This document shows positions 26,104 through 34,407 of a stretch of DNA of 49,613 bases, piece by piece. The stretch's first letter is position 1. Every line of letters begins with the position of its first letter. The stretch spans positions 1 through 49,613 of the forward strand of contig CAIYTF010000185.1 in assembly GCA_903929035.1 (NCBI GenBank), given 5' to 3'. Under the pieces are notes generated by a model. That model ran no database searches. It was not told the origin of the DNA and saw only the letters and a program-made list of their open reading frames with translations. A program made the position numbers and the translations under genes. This stretch comes from an uncultured Ignavibacteriales bacterium (lineage in GTDB: Bacteria; Bacteroidota; Ignavibacteria; Ignavibacteriales; Ignavibacteriaceae).

Positions 26104-26487
26104 TCATTTATTTGATATAGTTTCTATAAGTTTCTTTTTGCCTGAGTTTTGGAATTCAACCAAAATCGAGCCTCTTCCCTGAGCAGTCAATTCTTTCGAA
26201 ATAACCACGCCAAAGTCGTTAAATTTCTGATGAAAAATAGACTCACCTACTGTATAAGAATTTTGCGGTGAATATGTAGCACTGCCCTCTGTCTTTAATA
26301 ACTGTATTGAAGGTTTTACTTCTTTTTTCAAGTCTTCAAGATCAACAACTAACTTTTGCTTACATTTTTTGCATTTTGCCCACTGTTTAGTAGAATCTTC
26401 CCCTTCCGAGGTGAACCCCGCTAGTTCCATCTTCGTAACAGAACTGCAAAAGTTACAAAATGCTTCAATGTTCTTAGTCTTGGCCAT
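26104..26487 (-). CDS. Zinc-ribbon protein with Tudor-like (UvrD/PcrA C-terminal-like) domain
   Basis: The 127 residues divide in two. Residues 10-45 hold two CxxC pairs (CNFC and CKKC), a zinc ribbon. Residues ~78-122 read VGESIFHQKFNDFGVVISKE...GSILVEFQNSGKKKLIE, which follows the Tudor-like fold at the C-terminus of PcrA/UvrD (GDKVxHxxFGxGxV...VxFxxxGxKxL), a domain that contacts RNA polymerase. The gene is paired with rpsU. I infer a transcription or translation-linked role. A CarD/CdnL-like reading is less supported. Confidence 0.7.
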   Translation of the reverse strand: MAKTKNIEAFCNFCSSVTKMELAGFTSEGEDSTKQWAKCKKCKQKLVVDLEDLKKEVKPSIQLLKTEGSATYSPQNSYTVGESIFHQKFNDFGVVISKELTAQGRGSILVEFQNSGKKKLIETISNK

Positions 26488-26642
26488 GCTTTAGTATATT
26501 TAAATTAATGTATCTTATTAAAATAGGGAAATTTGCCAAGAAAACAAAAGAATAAGGGCAAAATATTTTTTCTTCATTATTTAAAATATATTTACTAACT
26601 TAATATTTACCTTTTTTATTACCAATTTCTAAAGGCTTAACA

Positions 26643-27833
26643 ATGATATTAGATATTTTTAAAATACAGGAAATTATCCGTCAAAAACAAATTGACGGAT
26701 GGCTGCTGTTTGATTTCAAAGGATCAAATGAACTTGCTTTGGAAATATTAAATATTCCCTGTTCATCGCTTCTGACACGCGGATTCTATTATTATATCCC
26801 TGCACGCGGGAATGCAGTCAAAATAGTCAGTGCCATTGAAGCGGATAACCTTGCTCATCTTCCCGGTGAAGAACTAAAATATTCAAGTCACGAATCGTTA
26901 AAGAACCATCTCCGGCGCATCCTCACGAAAGGACACACGGTAGCTATGGAGTATTCTCCCTTTGGCGCAATACCCTATCTCTCTAAAGTGGATGCCGGTA
27001 CAATTGAATTTATTAAAGCATTCGGTGCGGATATAATTTGCAGCGGAGACTTGATAACATTGTTTAATGCATTGTGGAGTAAAGAGCAGTTTGAAGATAA
27101 TGAACCTGTCGCGAAAGCGCTAGTGACAATCGTCAAAAGCGCATTTAAATTTATTAAGGACGAGATCAACAGCGGTCGTGCTGTGAACGAGTATGACGTG
27201 CAATGTTTTATAATGAATGAATTTGAAAAGCGGGGCTGCATTACCGATCACCCGCCAATAGTAGGAGCTAATGAAAATGCTGCAAACCCCCATTACACGC
27301 CGTCTCCAAGTAAATACAAATCAATTAATTTGAATGATTTTGTTTTGATAGATCTTTGGGCAAAATCGAAACGCGCTGATGCAGTATGGGCAGATATCAC
27401 ATGGTGCGGATATGTAGGCAAAACAATTCCCGAAAAATATACTGTAATATTTGACATCGTAAAAGAAGCCCGCGATACTGCACTCAAATTAGTGACTGAT
27501 AGTTTTAATTCGGGCAAAAAACTGCTCGCCTACGAAGTTGACGATGCGGCTCGCGGTGTGATAGTTAAAGCCCGTTATGGTGAATATTTCATTCACCGCA
27601 CGGGACACAGCATTACCACCGAATTGCACGGAAGCGGTCCTCACTTGGATAATTTTGAAACACGAGATGAGCGTCAAATATTCCCGAATACGAGTTTCTC
27701 TATTGAGCCTGGAATATATTTAACCGGTGATTTTGGTGTCAGACTTGAAATTGATGTTTTCATTCATCCCGATGGGAGAGTTATTTATACAGGCGGAGAA
27801 AAGCAAGAAGAGTTGATAGCGATTCTCGCGTAA
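26643..27833 (+). CDS. M24-family metallopeptidase (Xaa-Pro aminopeptidase type)
   Basis: The pita-bread catalytic domain occupies residues ~160-396. Metal ligands are recognisable: aspartates in VLIDLWAKSKRADAVWADIT, histidine in HRTGHSITTELHGSGPHLDNF, and glutamates in SIEPGIYL and GVRLEIDV. The N-terminal ~150 residues form the creatinase-N-like domain. The first 40 residues (IIRQKQIDGWLLFDFKGSNELA) fit that family. It cleaves Xaa-Pro N-terminal bonds or related substrates. It is likely cytosolic as no signal peptide is present. Monocistronic. Confidence 0.9.
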   Translation: MILDIFKIQEIIRQKQIDGWLLFDFKGSNELALEILNIPCSSLLTRGFYYYIPARGNAVKIVSAIEADNLAHLPGEELKYSSHESLKNHLRRILTKGHTVAMEYSPFGAIPYLSKVDAGTIEFIKAFGADIICSGDLITLFNALWSKEQFEDNEPVAKALVTIVKSAFKFIKDEINSGRAVNEYDVQCFIMNEFEKRGCITDHPPIVGANENAANPHYTPSPSKYKSINLNDFVLIDLWAKSKRADAVWADITWCGYVGKTIPEKYTVIFDIVKEARDTALKLVTDSFNSGKKLLAYEVDDAARGVIVKARYGEYFIHRTGHSITTELHGSGPHLDNFETRDERQIFPNTSFSIEPGIYLTGDFGVRLEIDVFIHPDGRVIYTGGEKQEELIAILA

Positions 27834-28053
27834 TCATATTTTGTTTTGCCCTTATGAAATAAATGCCGGATTTTGGCAGGAACAAGGTTAATTTTGAAAA
27901 CAATGATTGTAGTTATCAATATGATTAGTATTAAACTGATAGATATATTTCGCGTACAATGAATATTCATATTTAATTGTTTTAATTATTGCCAAGATAG
28001 ATTTTTATTGTAAATTAGAGATTAAATATATTTCAAATATTTAGCGAATTCCA

Positions 28054-28782
28054 ATGATTAAGTTTTATGTAAGTATTATCCTATTGCTGTATTGTGAAAC
28101 TACATTTGCACAACAAAAAAAGTTTTTTGATTCGCCTTTTGGCGCAGGCGGCGGTTATGTACCCTCGATAATCGCGCCTAATTTTAGCGACATCAATGCC
28201 AAGCTCAAAGGATTTGGGATTGGTGATTTACCTAACGGCTTTTACGCAAGTGGAGGTGCCGGCTATGTATATCTTGGGTTTATTCCCGGACTACGAATTG
28301 GCGGAATTGGTATCGGCGGTAACACTAAACAGTCTGCCTTAGTAAAAGGGTTTAAAAATGAAATTCAATACAGTGCAAGTTTTGGCGGATTTTCCGTTGA
28401 ATACACGCTTCCCTATTTTCGTGATTTTGGTGTTTCTCTCGGCATAATCATTGGCGGCGGAATGACAAGCCTTGATATTAGCCGAAGCAAAGGCTCTATG
28501 GATTGGGACAGAGTATGGAATGAAGTTTCTGATACCGCGAGTAACGCCTCAAGTTTCAGCAGAAAGCTTCAAAATAATTATTTTTTGCTAACACCAACAC
28601 TTAATGTTGATATTCCTGTTCATCGCTTAATTGCACTTAGAGTTGGTACAGGATATGCCTTTGCTTTTGGTGAAACTTGGAAAATGGATAACGATCGTGA
28701 ACTACTGAATGTTCCGGGCAGCGTTAAAGGCGGCGGACTATTTATAACCACAGGAATCTTTTTCGGATTCTTTTCATATTAA
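28054..28782 (+). CDS. Exported glycine-rich beta protein, unknown function
   Basis: The N-terminus MIKFYVSIILLLYCETTFAQ is a signal peptide with cleavage at about residue 19. The mature part is rich in glycine and aromatic residues with alternating strands (GGAGYVYLGFIPGLRIGGIGIGG; FGVSLGIIIGGGMTSLDI; LIALRVGTGYAFAFGETW), and it ends in an aromatic residue (FFGFFSY), as outer-membrane barrels do. I do not recognise the family. It precedes rfbB by 12 bases with an AAGGAG site between them, so it may belong to a surface-polysaccharide or cell-envelope operon. Confidence 0.75.
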   Translation: MIKFYVSIILLLYCETTFAQQKKFFDSPFGAGGGYVPSIIAPNFSDINAKLKGFGIGDLPNGFYASGGAGYVYLGFIPGLRIGGIGIGGNTKQSALVKGFKNEIQYSASFGGFSVEYTLPYFRDFGVSLGIIIGGGMTSLDISRSKGSMDWDRVWNEVSDTASNASSFSRKLQNNYFLLTPTLNVDIPVHRLIALRVGTGYAFAFGETWKMDNDRELLNVPGSVKGGGLFITTGIFFGFFSY

Positions 28783-28794
28783 AAGGAGTAAACT

Positions 28795-29817
28795 ATGAAA
28801 AACATATTAGTAACCGGCGGTGCAGGATTTATAGGCAGCAATTATGTTAATCACATTTTAAAAGAACGCGATGATTACTTTATTGTTAATCTTGATAAGT
28901 TAACTTATGCCGGCAACCTTGCAAATCTATCGGATTTAAAAAACGACACCAAACATATTTTTGTCAAAGGTGATATCGGGAATCGTCAATTGGTAACTTA
29001 TTTGTTTGAAAAATATAACATTGAGTACGTGATAAACTTCGCGGCTGAGTCCCACGTTGACAGAAGCATTCTCGGTTCGTATGAGTTTTATCAAACAAAT
29101 GTTATTGGAACAAATATCTTGTTAGAAACTGCAAGACGATTTAGTGTCAAGAAATTTCTCCAAATTTCGACGGATGAAGTATATGGCAGCTTAGGCAGCT
29201 CCGGTTTGTTTACAGAATCAACACCCATATCGCCTAACAGCCCATACTCGTCATCAAAAGCCGGTTCTGATATGATGGTGCAGGCATTTTATCACACGTA
29301 TAATATGCCGGTAGTCATAACCCGCTGTTCTAATAACTATGGGCCATATCAGTTTCCTGAAAAACTTATTCCGCTTATGATAATCAATGCCCTGAATAAT
29401 AAACAACTCCCTGTTTACGGGGATGGTATGAACGTACGCGATTGGATTTATGTAATAGACCATAACAAAGCCATTAATCTCGTGTTTGAAAATGGGCGCG
29501 CAGGTGAAGTATATAATATCGGGGCAAGTAATGAAATGCCGAATATTGAAATTATTAAGCTTATATTAAAAAAACTTGATAAACCGGAGTCCTTGATAAA
29601 GTACGTAACAGATAGGCTTGGACACGACAGGCGATATGCAATCGATTCATCAAAAATTCAAAATGAATTAGGATGGAAACCTGAATTTCATTTTGAAGAA
29701 GCAATCAACAAAACAATTGATTGGTACCTTGCAAATAAGGATTGGTGGGAAAAAATTATCTCCGGTGAATACCAAACATACTACGACATTCAATATGGAA
29801 AGGCAAAGGTTCATTAA
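28795..29817 (+). CDS. rfbB: dTDP-glucose 4,6-dehydratase
   Basis: This extended short-chain dehydrogenase makes dTDP-4-keto-6-deoxyglucose, step two toward dTDP-rhamnose. At 340 residues it has the family length. The NAD motif GGAGFIGSNYVNHIL starts at residue 7. Further motifs are NFAAESHVDRSI, ISTDEVYGSLG (catalytic D-E), and YSSSKAGSDMMVQAFYHTY with the YxxxK pair. RCSNNYGPYQFPEKLIP and RDWIYVIDHNKAI complete the fold. The last base of its stop is the first base of the next ATG. The rfbA and rfbC partners lie 23 kb away on the other strand. Confidence 0.96.
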   Translation: MKNILVTGGAGFIGSNYVNHILKERDDYFIVNLDKLTYAGNLANLSDLKNDTKHIFVKGDIGNRQLVTYLFEKYNIEYVINFAAESHVDRSILGSYEFYQTNVIGTNILLETARRFSVKKFLQISTDEVYGSLGSSGLFTESTPISPNSPYSSSKAGSDMMVQAFYHTYNMPVVITRCSNNYGPYQFPEKLIPLMIINALNNKQLPVYGDGMNVRDWIYVIDHNKAINLVFENGRAGEVYNIGASNEMPNIEIIKLILKKLDKPESLIKYVTDRLGHDRRYAIDSSKIQNELGWKPEFHFEEAINKTIDWYLANKDWWEKIISGEYQTYYDIQYGKAKVH

Positions 29818-31187
29818 TGAGGTTTCCTCTTCTAAGAATTTTTGTTAATCCGATATTTGTGTTATTCATCTTAATAATTGGCGAAAGCGGTTTTTTATTT
29901 GGACAGCAAATCGCCGTTTCTATCGGCGGTGATGCACCTATTACAGGCACGTTTTCAGCTTCATCCTCTGAGCGTGTTGATCAGTTTATTTCGCGTATTT
30001 TCCAAACAACAACAATAAAATATTCTTTGCGCGACATCAAGCTAAAAAGAGTTACAGGAGATAATTTTAATATAGATCTCGCGATGTTTTACCAAACCGG
30101 TAATTTTGCATATAACCCGATGTTAAAGAATGAGGATGTAATAATATTTCCCGCATATAATATCGAGTATAATTTTGTTTCTATTTCCGGTGCAGTGAAG
30201 AAAAGCGGGAAATATTTTTTTGTTGAAGGTGATGACCTGTCAACTCTGTTAGTGTTGGCAAGCGGTATCAATCCGGTATATGAAAATGTGACCGAAGCTG
30301 AAATCTCCCGGCTTTCCTATAACGGAAAGAAAGAAGAGATTATTAGAGTAAAGATTGCCGACAATTTCAAGCTTAATTGCGGTGACAGAGTTAAAATATT
30401 GGCTGAAGAAAGTTACAGGCGTGATTATTCAGTCTATATTTTTGGAGAAGTAAAGAATCCGGGACTGTTTTCTGTCACGAAAGAAAAACACAAACTTTCA
30501 GAATTATTGGCGAAAGCAGGGGGTATATTGGATGAAACTGCAGGCACTCACGCGATAATATACCGCTCAAACGATCTCTCTGCAATGTTTTTAGATAAAC
30601 AATATAATTGGAATTATTTACAGCCCGGACAATTAGATAAAATGCACTCCGGTTTATTAGATACGCTCAATCGTGTCGAAAACAGCTTGTTTCTGCGGAC
30701 AAGCAATCTAACTGATGAAGATGTACCTAATTTTACAATTGAAACTTGGCTTAAAACTATTTTAGATCAAGACAAGGTTCCTCTCGATAACTATTTGGAT
30801 ACAAATTCTGAAGCCGGTCAATTTTTAATAAAATATGGTGACAATATATATATCCCGCCCGCGGAAAAATTTATCAAAGTTTTTGGGCAGGTAAGCGAAC
30901 CGGGGAGAGTCCGTTTTGTTCCCGGGAAAGATGTAAATTACTATATAGCAAAATGCCGCGGAGTATCCGATTTAGCCAGAGAAGATATTATGGTCATTAC
31001 CGGCGAGACAAAGGAATGGATTCCACTGAAAGACAAAAACATAACATTGCACGCGGGTGATTATATTTTCGTGCCTAAAAAACCTTTACACACATTCTCA
31101 TACTATGTTGATTTAGCCTCGAAATATTCCTCAATTATTGGTGGTATTGCAACAACATTCTTATTGATATTACAGTTTACTAAATAG
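29817..31187 (+). CDS. SLBB-domain polysaccharide export-type protein
   Basis: A signal peptide or N-terminal anchor spans about residues 8-28. Three SLBB-like beta-grasp units follow: VSISGAVKKSGKYFFVEGDDLSTLLVLASG (about 121-150), VYIFGEVKNPGLFSV...LSELLAKAGG (about 206-237), and VFGQVSEPGRVRFVPG...IAKCRG (about 350-380). A C-terminal hydrophobic segment (SIIGGIATTFLLILQF) ends the protein. The canonical Poly_export (Wza) GPGD motif is replaced by a diverged region (residues 55-115). It overlaps the rfbB stop by one base. Secretion of a surface polysaccharide is likely, but no Wzc or glycosyltransferase genes are near. Confidence 0.83.
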   Translation: MRFPLLRIFVNPIFVLFILIIGESGFLFGQQIAVSIGGDAPITGTFSASSSERVDQFISRIFQTTTIKYSLRDIKLKRVTGDNFNIDLAMFYQTGNFAYNPMLKNEDVIIFPAYNIEYNFVSISGAVKKSGKYFFVEGDDLSTLLVLASGINPVYENVTEAEISRLSYNGKKEEIIRVKIADNFKLNCGDRVKILAEESYRRDYSVYIFGEVKNPGLFSVTKEKHKLSELLAKAGGILDETAGTHAIIYRSNDLSAMFLDKQYNWNYLQPGQLDKMHSGLLDTLNRVENSLFLRTSNLTDEDVPNFTIETWLKTILDQDKVPLDNYLDTNSEAGQFLIKYGDNIYIPPAEKFIKVFGQVSEPGRVRFVPGKDVNYYIAKCRGVSDLAREDIMVITGETKEWIPLKDKNITLHAGDYIFVPKKPLHTFSYYVDLASKYSSIIGGIATTFLLILQFTK

Positions 31188-31231
31188 TAAAAACATAAAG
31201 ATGAATAAACACTCAAAGAATCGATAGATTA

Positions 31232-32665
31232 ATGACTGTCAAATATGAAGCAGTAATCGGGCTTGAAGTCCACGCCCAACTTCAAACCAATACAAAAATA
31301 TTTTGTAGTTGTTCAACAAAATTTGCTGCTGAACCAAACACCAATGTATGCCCTATTTGTCTTGGACACCCGGGCGTTTTACCTAAGTTGAATGAAAAAG
31401 TTGTTGAATTTGCCATAAAGATGGGTTTGGCAACAAATTGCTCAATCCGAGAATATTCTGTATCGGCACGAAAAAACTATTTTTATCCTGATATGCCTAA
31501 GGGATATCAGATTTCGCAATATGATAAACCAATTTGTGAAAATGGTTATTTAATTGTACATCCAAAGAATGGCAAAGAGAAAAAAATCCGCATCACGCGT
31601 ATCCACATTGAAGAAGATGCCGGTAAATCAATACACGACCAGGGAGACCACACGTTAATAGATATAAACCGCAGTGGTGTACCATTAATTGAGATTGTTA
31701 CTGAACCTGATATCGAAACCGCTGAAGAAGCCGGATTGTATCTTGCAAAAATCAAACAAATTGTTCAGTATCTTGAAATTTGCGATGGGAATATGGAAGA
31801 GGGTTCCCTCCGTTGCGATGCCAATATATCAATCCGCCCTGTTGGTGAACAAAAATTAGGAACCAGATCTGAAATAAAAAATATGAACTCGTTCCGGAAC
31901 GTGGAACGGGCAATCAATTACGAAATCAAGCGACAGCAAGAATTGCTTGAGGACGGCGGGAAAGTAGTACAGGAAACTCTCCTCTGGGATGCAGATGCAA
32001 ACCAAGCGCATCCGATGCGCGGAAAAGAAGAAGCACACGACTATAGATATTTTCCTGAACCTGATTTAGTGCCAATCGTGGTTTTAGATGAAATGATTTT
32101 AGAAATTAGGAAACAACTTCCTGAATTACCGGAAGCGATAAAAAACAGGTTTATTCTACAGTTTAATCTGCCCGAATATGATGCTGATACACTTACTCAA
32201 TCAAAAGATGTTGCACTATATTTTGAGTCTGTTGCAAAACTTGTACGAGATCCAAAACTTGCAAGCAATTGGGTAATGGTTGAAGTATTAAGGATATTAA
32301 ATGAAAAGAAGTGTAAACTTTTGGACTTTTCTGTAAAGCCCACAGATTTAGCTGAACTCATTGGTTTGATAGAACATAATATTATTAGCGGGAAGATTGC
32401 CAGAGAAGTTTTTGCTATAATGATAGAGGACAACAAAAAACCGGGACAAATTGTTCGTGAACAGAACTTGACCCAGATAACTGACGAAGGAATGCTAAAG
32501 GATTTGATTTCTTCTCTTATACAAAAGTTCCCCGGAGAAGTTCAACAATATCGAGATGGCAAAGATAAAGTATTCGGATTCTTCGTTGGACAAGTGATGA
32601 AAGAATCAAAAGGTAAAGCAAATCCGCGAGCAGTAAATAACTTGCTGAAAGATTTACTTAAATAG
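31232..32665 (+). CDS. gatB: Asp-tRNA(Asn)/Glu-tRNA(Gln) amidotransferase subunit B
   Basis: GatB transfers ammonia to mischarged Glu-tRNA(Gln) and/or Asp-tRNA(Asn). The 477-residue protein starts with the diagnostic VIGLEVHAQLQTNTKIFCSC, contains the zinc cysteines (CSCSTKF...NVCPICLGHPG) and the SARKNYFYPDMPKGYQISQYD core. The GatB/YqeY tail domain (about 320-477) ends in KANPRAVNNLLKDLL. GatA and GatC are not in this window. It lies 44 bases after the SLBB gene and may share its transcript. Confidence 0.97.
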   Translation: MTVKYEAVIGLEVHAQLQTNTKIFCSCSTKFAAEPNTNVCPICLGHPGVLPKLNEKVVEFAIKMGLATNCSIREYSVSARKNYFYPDMPKGYQISQYDKPICENGYLIVHPKNGKEKKIRITRIHIEEDAGKSIHDQGDHTLIDINRSGVPLIEIVTEPDIETAEEAGLYLAKIKQIVQYLEICDGNMEEGSLRCDANISIRPVGEQKLGTRSEIKNMNSFRNVERAINYEIKRQQELLEDGGKVVQETLLWDADANQAHPMRGKEEAHDYRYFPEPDLVPIVVLDEMILEIRKQLPELPEAIKNRFILQFNLPEYDADTLTQSKDVALYFESVAKLVRDPKLASNWVMVEVLRILNEKKCKLLDFSVKPTDLAELIGLIEHNIISGKIAREVFAIMIEDNKKPGQIVREQNLTQITDEGMLKDLISSLIQKFPGEVQQYRDGKDKVFGFFVGQVMKESKGKANPRAVNNLLKDLLK

Positions 32666-32762
32666 TTAGTTGCCAATTGTTAATGATAAATGGTTAATGG
32701 TAAAATTAACAATTAACAACTAAGTATAAACAATTAATCATTAACAATTGACAATTAATTTT
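32666..32762. repeat. AT-rich TTAAC/AATTG repeat block before lepB
   Basis: Between gatB and lepB, 97 bases consist of permuted words TTAATG, GTTAAC, CAATTAAC and CAATTGACAATTAA. The left part is roughly complementary to the right part, so one large hairpin is possible. Smaller related blocks lie at 17588-17621 and 20503-20530. Confidence 0.55.
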
Positions 32763-33713
32763 ATGGATATTAGCAAAGAAGCAATGAAACGCCGTTTATT
32801 AAAATTTTTAGGCGTTAAAACCGAAGAAGAAATTGTTAAGGAAAAAACACCCAAAGAAAAAGTAATTGAATTTGTCAAGTCTTTTGGCTCTGCTTTATTG
32901 GCAGCATTATTTATCATAACATTCATTATTCAAAATACACGTATCCCTACCCCCTCTATGACAGACACCATTCTGGTTGGTGATTTTGTTTTGGTAAATA
33001 AATTTATTTTCGGCTCATCCTCACCCCGATATATTCCGTTTACTGAAATTGCACTTCCTTTTTTCACGCTTCCTTCGGTACGCGAACCAAGGAGAGAAGA
33101 CATTGTTGTGTTTGAATTTCCCGGTAAGAAGGACGAACTCAAACCTGAAGAGTTGAATGTTAACTATGTGAAAAGGCTAAAGGGACTGCCGGGTGATACA
33201 TTGCAAGTAAAAAACAAAGTCGTTTTTATAAACGGCAAAGAATCGTGGATTCCGCCAAATGTTAAGTATGGCTATGACTGTACTCCTGAAGGAATCGCTG
33301 ATCCGTATATTTTCCCTTATGGTAAGCATTGGAATAAAGATAATTATGGACCTCTTGTAATTCCCCGCGAAGGTCAGGTTATCCCGCTCACGAAAGAAAA
33401 TGTAGAAGAATGGCGGACGATTATTGACAGAGAGTATGGCGAACGCGTAGTTGGTGAATCAAACGGAAAGATTACTATTAAGGATCAGCCTGTCGAAAGT
33501 TATACACTCAAAAAAGATTATTTCTTTATGATGGGTGACAATCGCGATGATAGTTTTGACAGCAGATTTTGGGGATTCGTGGCACGCGATCAAATAGTCG
33601 GTTCTGCTTTTATGGCACTTTTCTCTTGGGATAGAGACATCTCGTTCGCGCATCCAATTGACTTATTGCTCTCTGTCAGACCTGAAAGAATTTTAAAGCT
33701 TTTAAATAAATAA
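32763..33713 (+). CDS. lepB: Signal peptidase I
   Basis: This enzyme removes signal peptides at the outer face of the inner membrane. I start at the ATG (MDISKEAMKRRLLKFLG, 316 residues); a TTG 15 bases earlier is in frame but inside the repeat. One transmembrane helix (ALLAALFIITFIIQ) leads into the catalytic box TRIPTPSMTDTILVGD with the nucleophile serine. Lysine lies in NYVKRLKGLPGDTLQV, and the C-terminal box is FMMGDNRDDSFDSRFWG. About 60 residues between the lysine box and the end box (PNVKYGYDCTPEG...GERVVG) form the insertion common in Bacteroidota. Confidence 0.95.
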   Translation: MDISKEAMKRRLLKFLGVKTEEEIVKEKTPKEKVIEFVKSFGSALLAALFIITFIIQNTRIPTPSMTDTILVGDFVLVNKFIFGSSSPRYIPFTEIALPFFTLPSVREPRREDIVVFEFPGKKDELKPEELNVNYVKRLKGLPGDTLQVKNKVVFINGKESWIPPNVKYGYDCTPEGIADPYIFPYGKHWNKDNYGPLVIPREGQVIPLTKENVEEWRTIIDREYGERVVGESNGKITIKDQPVESYTLKKDYFFMMGDNRDDSFDSRFWGFVARDQIVGSAFMALFSWDRDISFAHPIDLLLSVRPERILKLLNK

Positions 33714-33778
33714 TTTTAATATGCATTCGCTCGCGGTAAAGGGTATTTTTTTGCCATTAATATTGCTATTTTAGCAAA

Positions 33779-34387
33779 ATGAATTTTTCAAAGAGTGCTT
33801 ACATTGTATTATTTTTCTGCTTTTGTATATTGACATCTATCAATTATGCAGAAAAGCCGCTTTCAGATAAAGCTCGGGGAATGTTTATATGTATAGCGGT
33901 TGGGCCTCGAACTCCAATTGGCTCTTTTGGCACAAACTCTATGACAGGTATTGGATTTAACGCTGAACTGGATTATACAGACAATGAATATCTGCCTATT
34001 TTCCTTTTTGCAAAAGTTGAATTCTTGCATTTCCCGGGTGCTCAAGAATTTTATCAATCCGGAGACTACTCACACTTATCAACAAATATTCTTCCATTAT
34101 CAATGGGCGGGCGGTATTATTTTGCCCCAATTCTTGAAAATGTTGGTTTGGTACTGCCTTATATCGAGATAGCCGGACATATAGCTGCCTATCAAAAACT
34201 TCACCAATTTAAAATTTCTACTTATTTACCAAGTTATATAGAATCCGGAACAAAGTTTGGTGTATCGGCCGGTGTTGGTTTTTCTATGTTTATTTTAGAA
34301 ATGCTTGCTTCATATACTTACTTTAAGAGTAATCAGTTTGTTGGAGTTGACCTAAAAGTCAGGCTTCCAATGTATGTATCGATTTAG
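33779..34387 (+). CDS. Exported beta-rich protein, unknown function
   Basis: MNFSKSAYIVLFFCFCILTSINYAEKPL carries a signal peptide with cleavage around residue 24-25. The mature sequence alternates aromatic and small residues (GIGFNAELDYTDNEYLPIFLFAKVEFLHF; LPLSMGGRYYFAP; KFGVSAGVGFSMFILEML). It ends in a strand, VGVDLKVRLPMYVSI. This is compatible with a small outer-membrane beta-barrel. It is similar in style to the 28054-28782 protein but not an obvious paralogue. The function is not recognised. Confidence 0.7.
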   Translation: MNFSKSAYIVLFFCFCILTSINYAEKPLSDKARGMFICIAVGPRTPIGSFGTNSMTGIGFNAELDYTDNEYLPIFLFAKVEFLHFPGAQEFYQSGDYSHLSTNILPLSMGGRYYFAPILENVGLVLPYIEIAGHIAAYQKLHQFKISTYLPSYIESGTKFGVSAGVGFSMFILEMLASYTYFKSNQFVGVDLKVRLPMYVSI

Positions 34388-34407
34388 GTTTAAGCACTAA
34401 TAAACTT

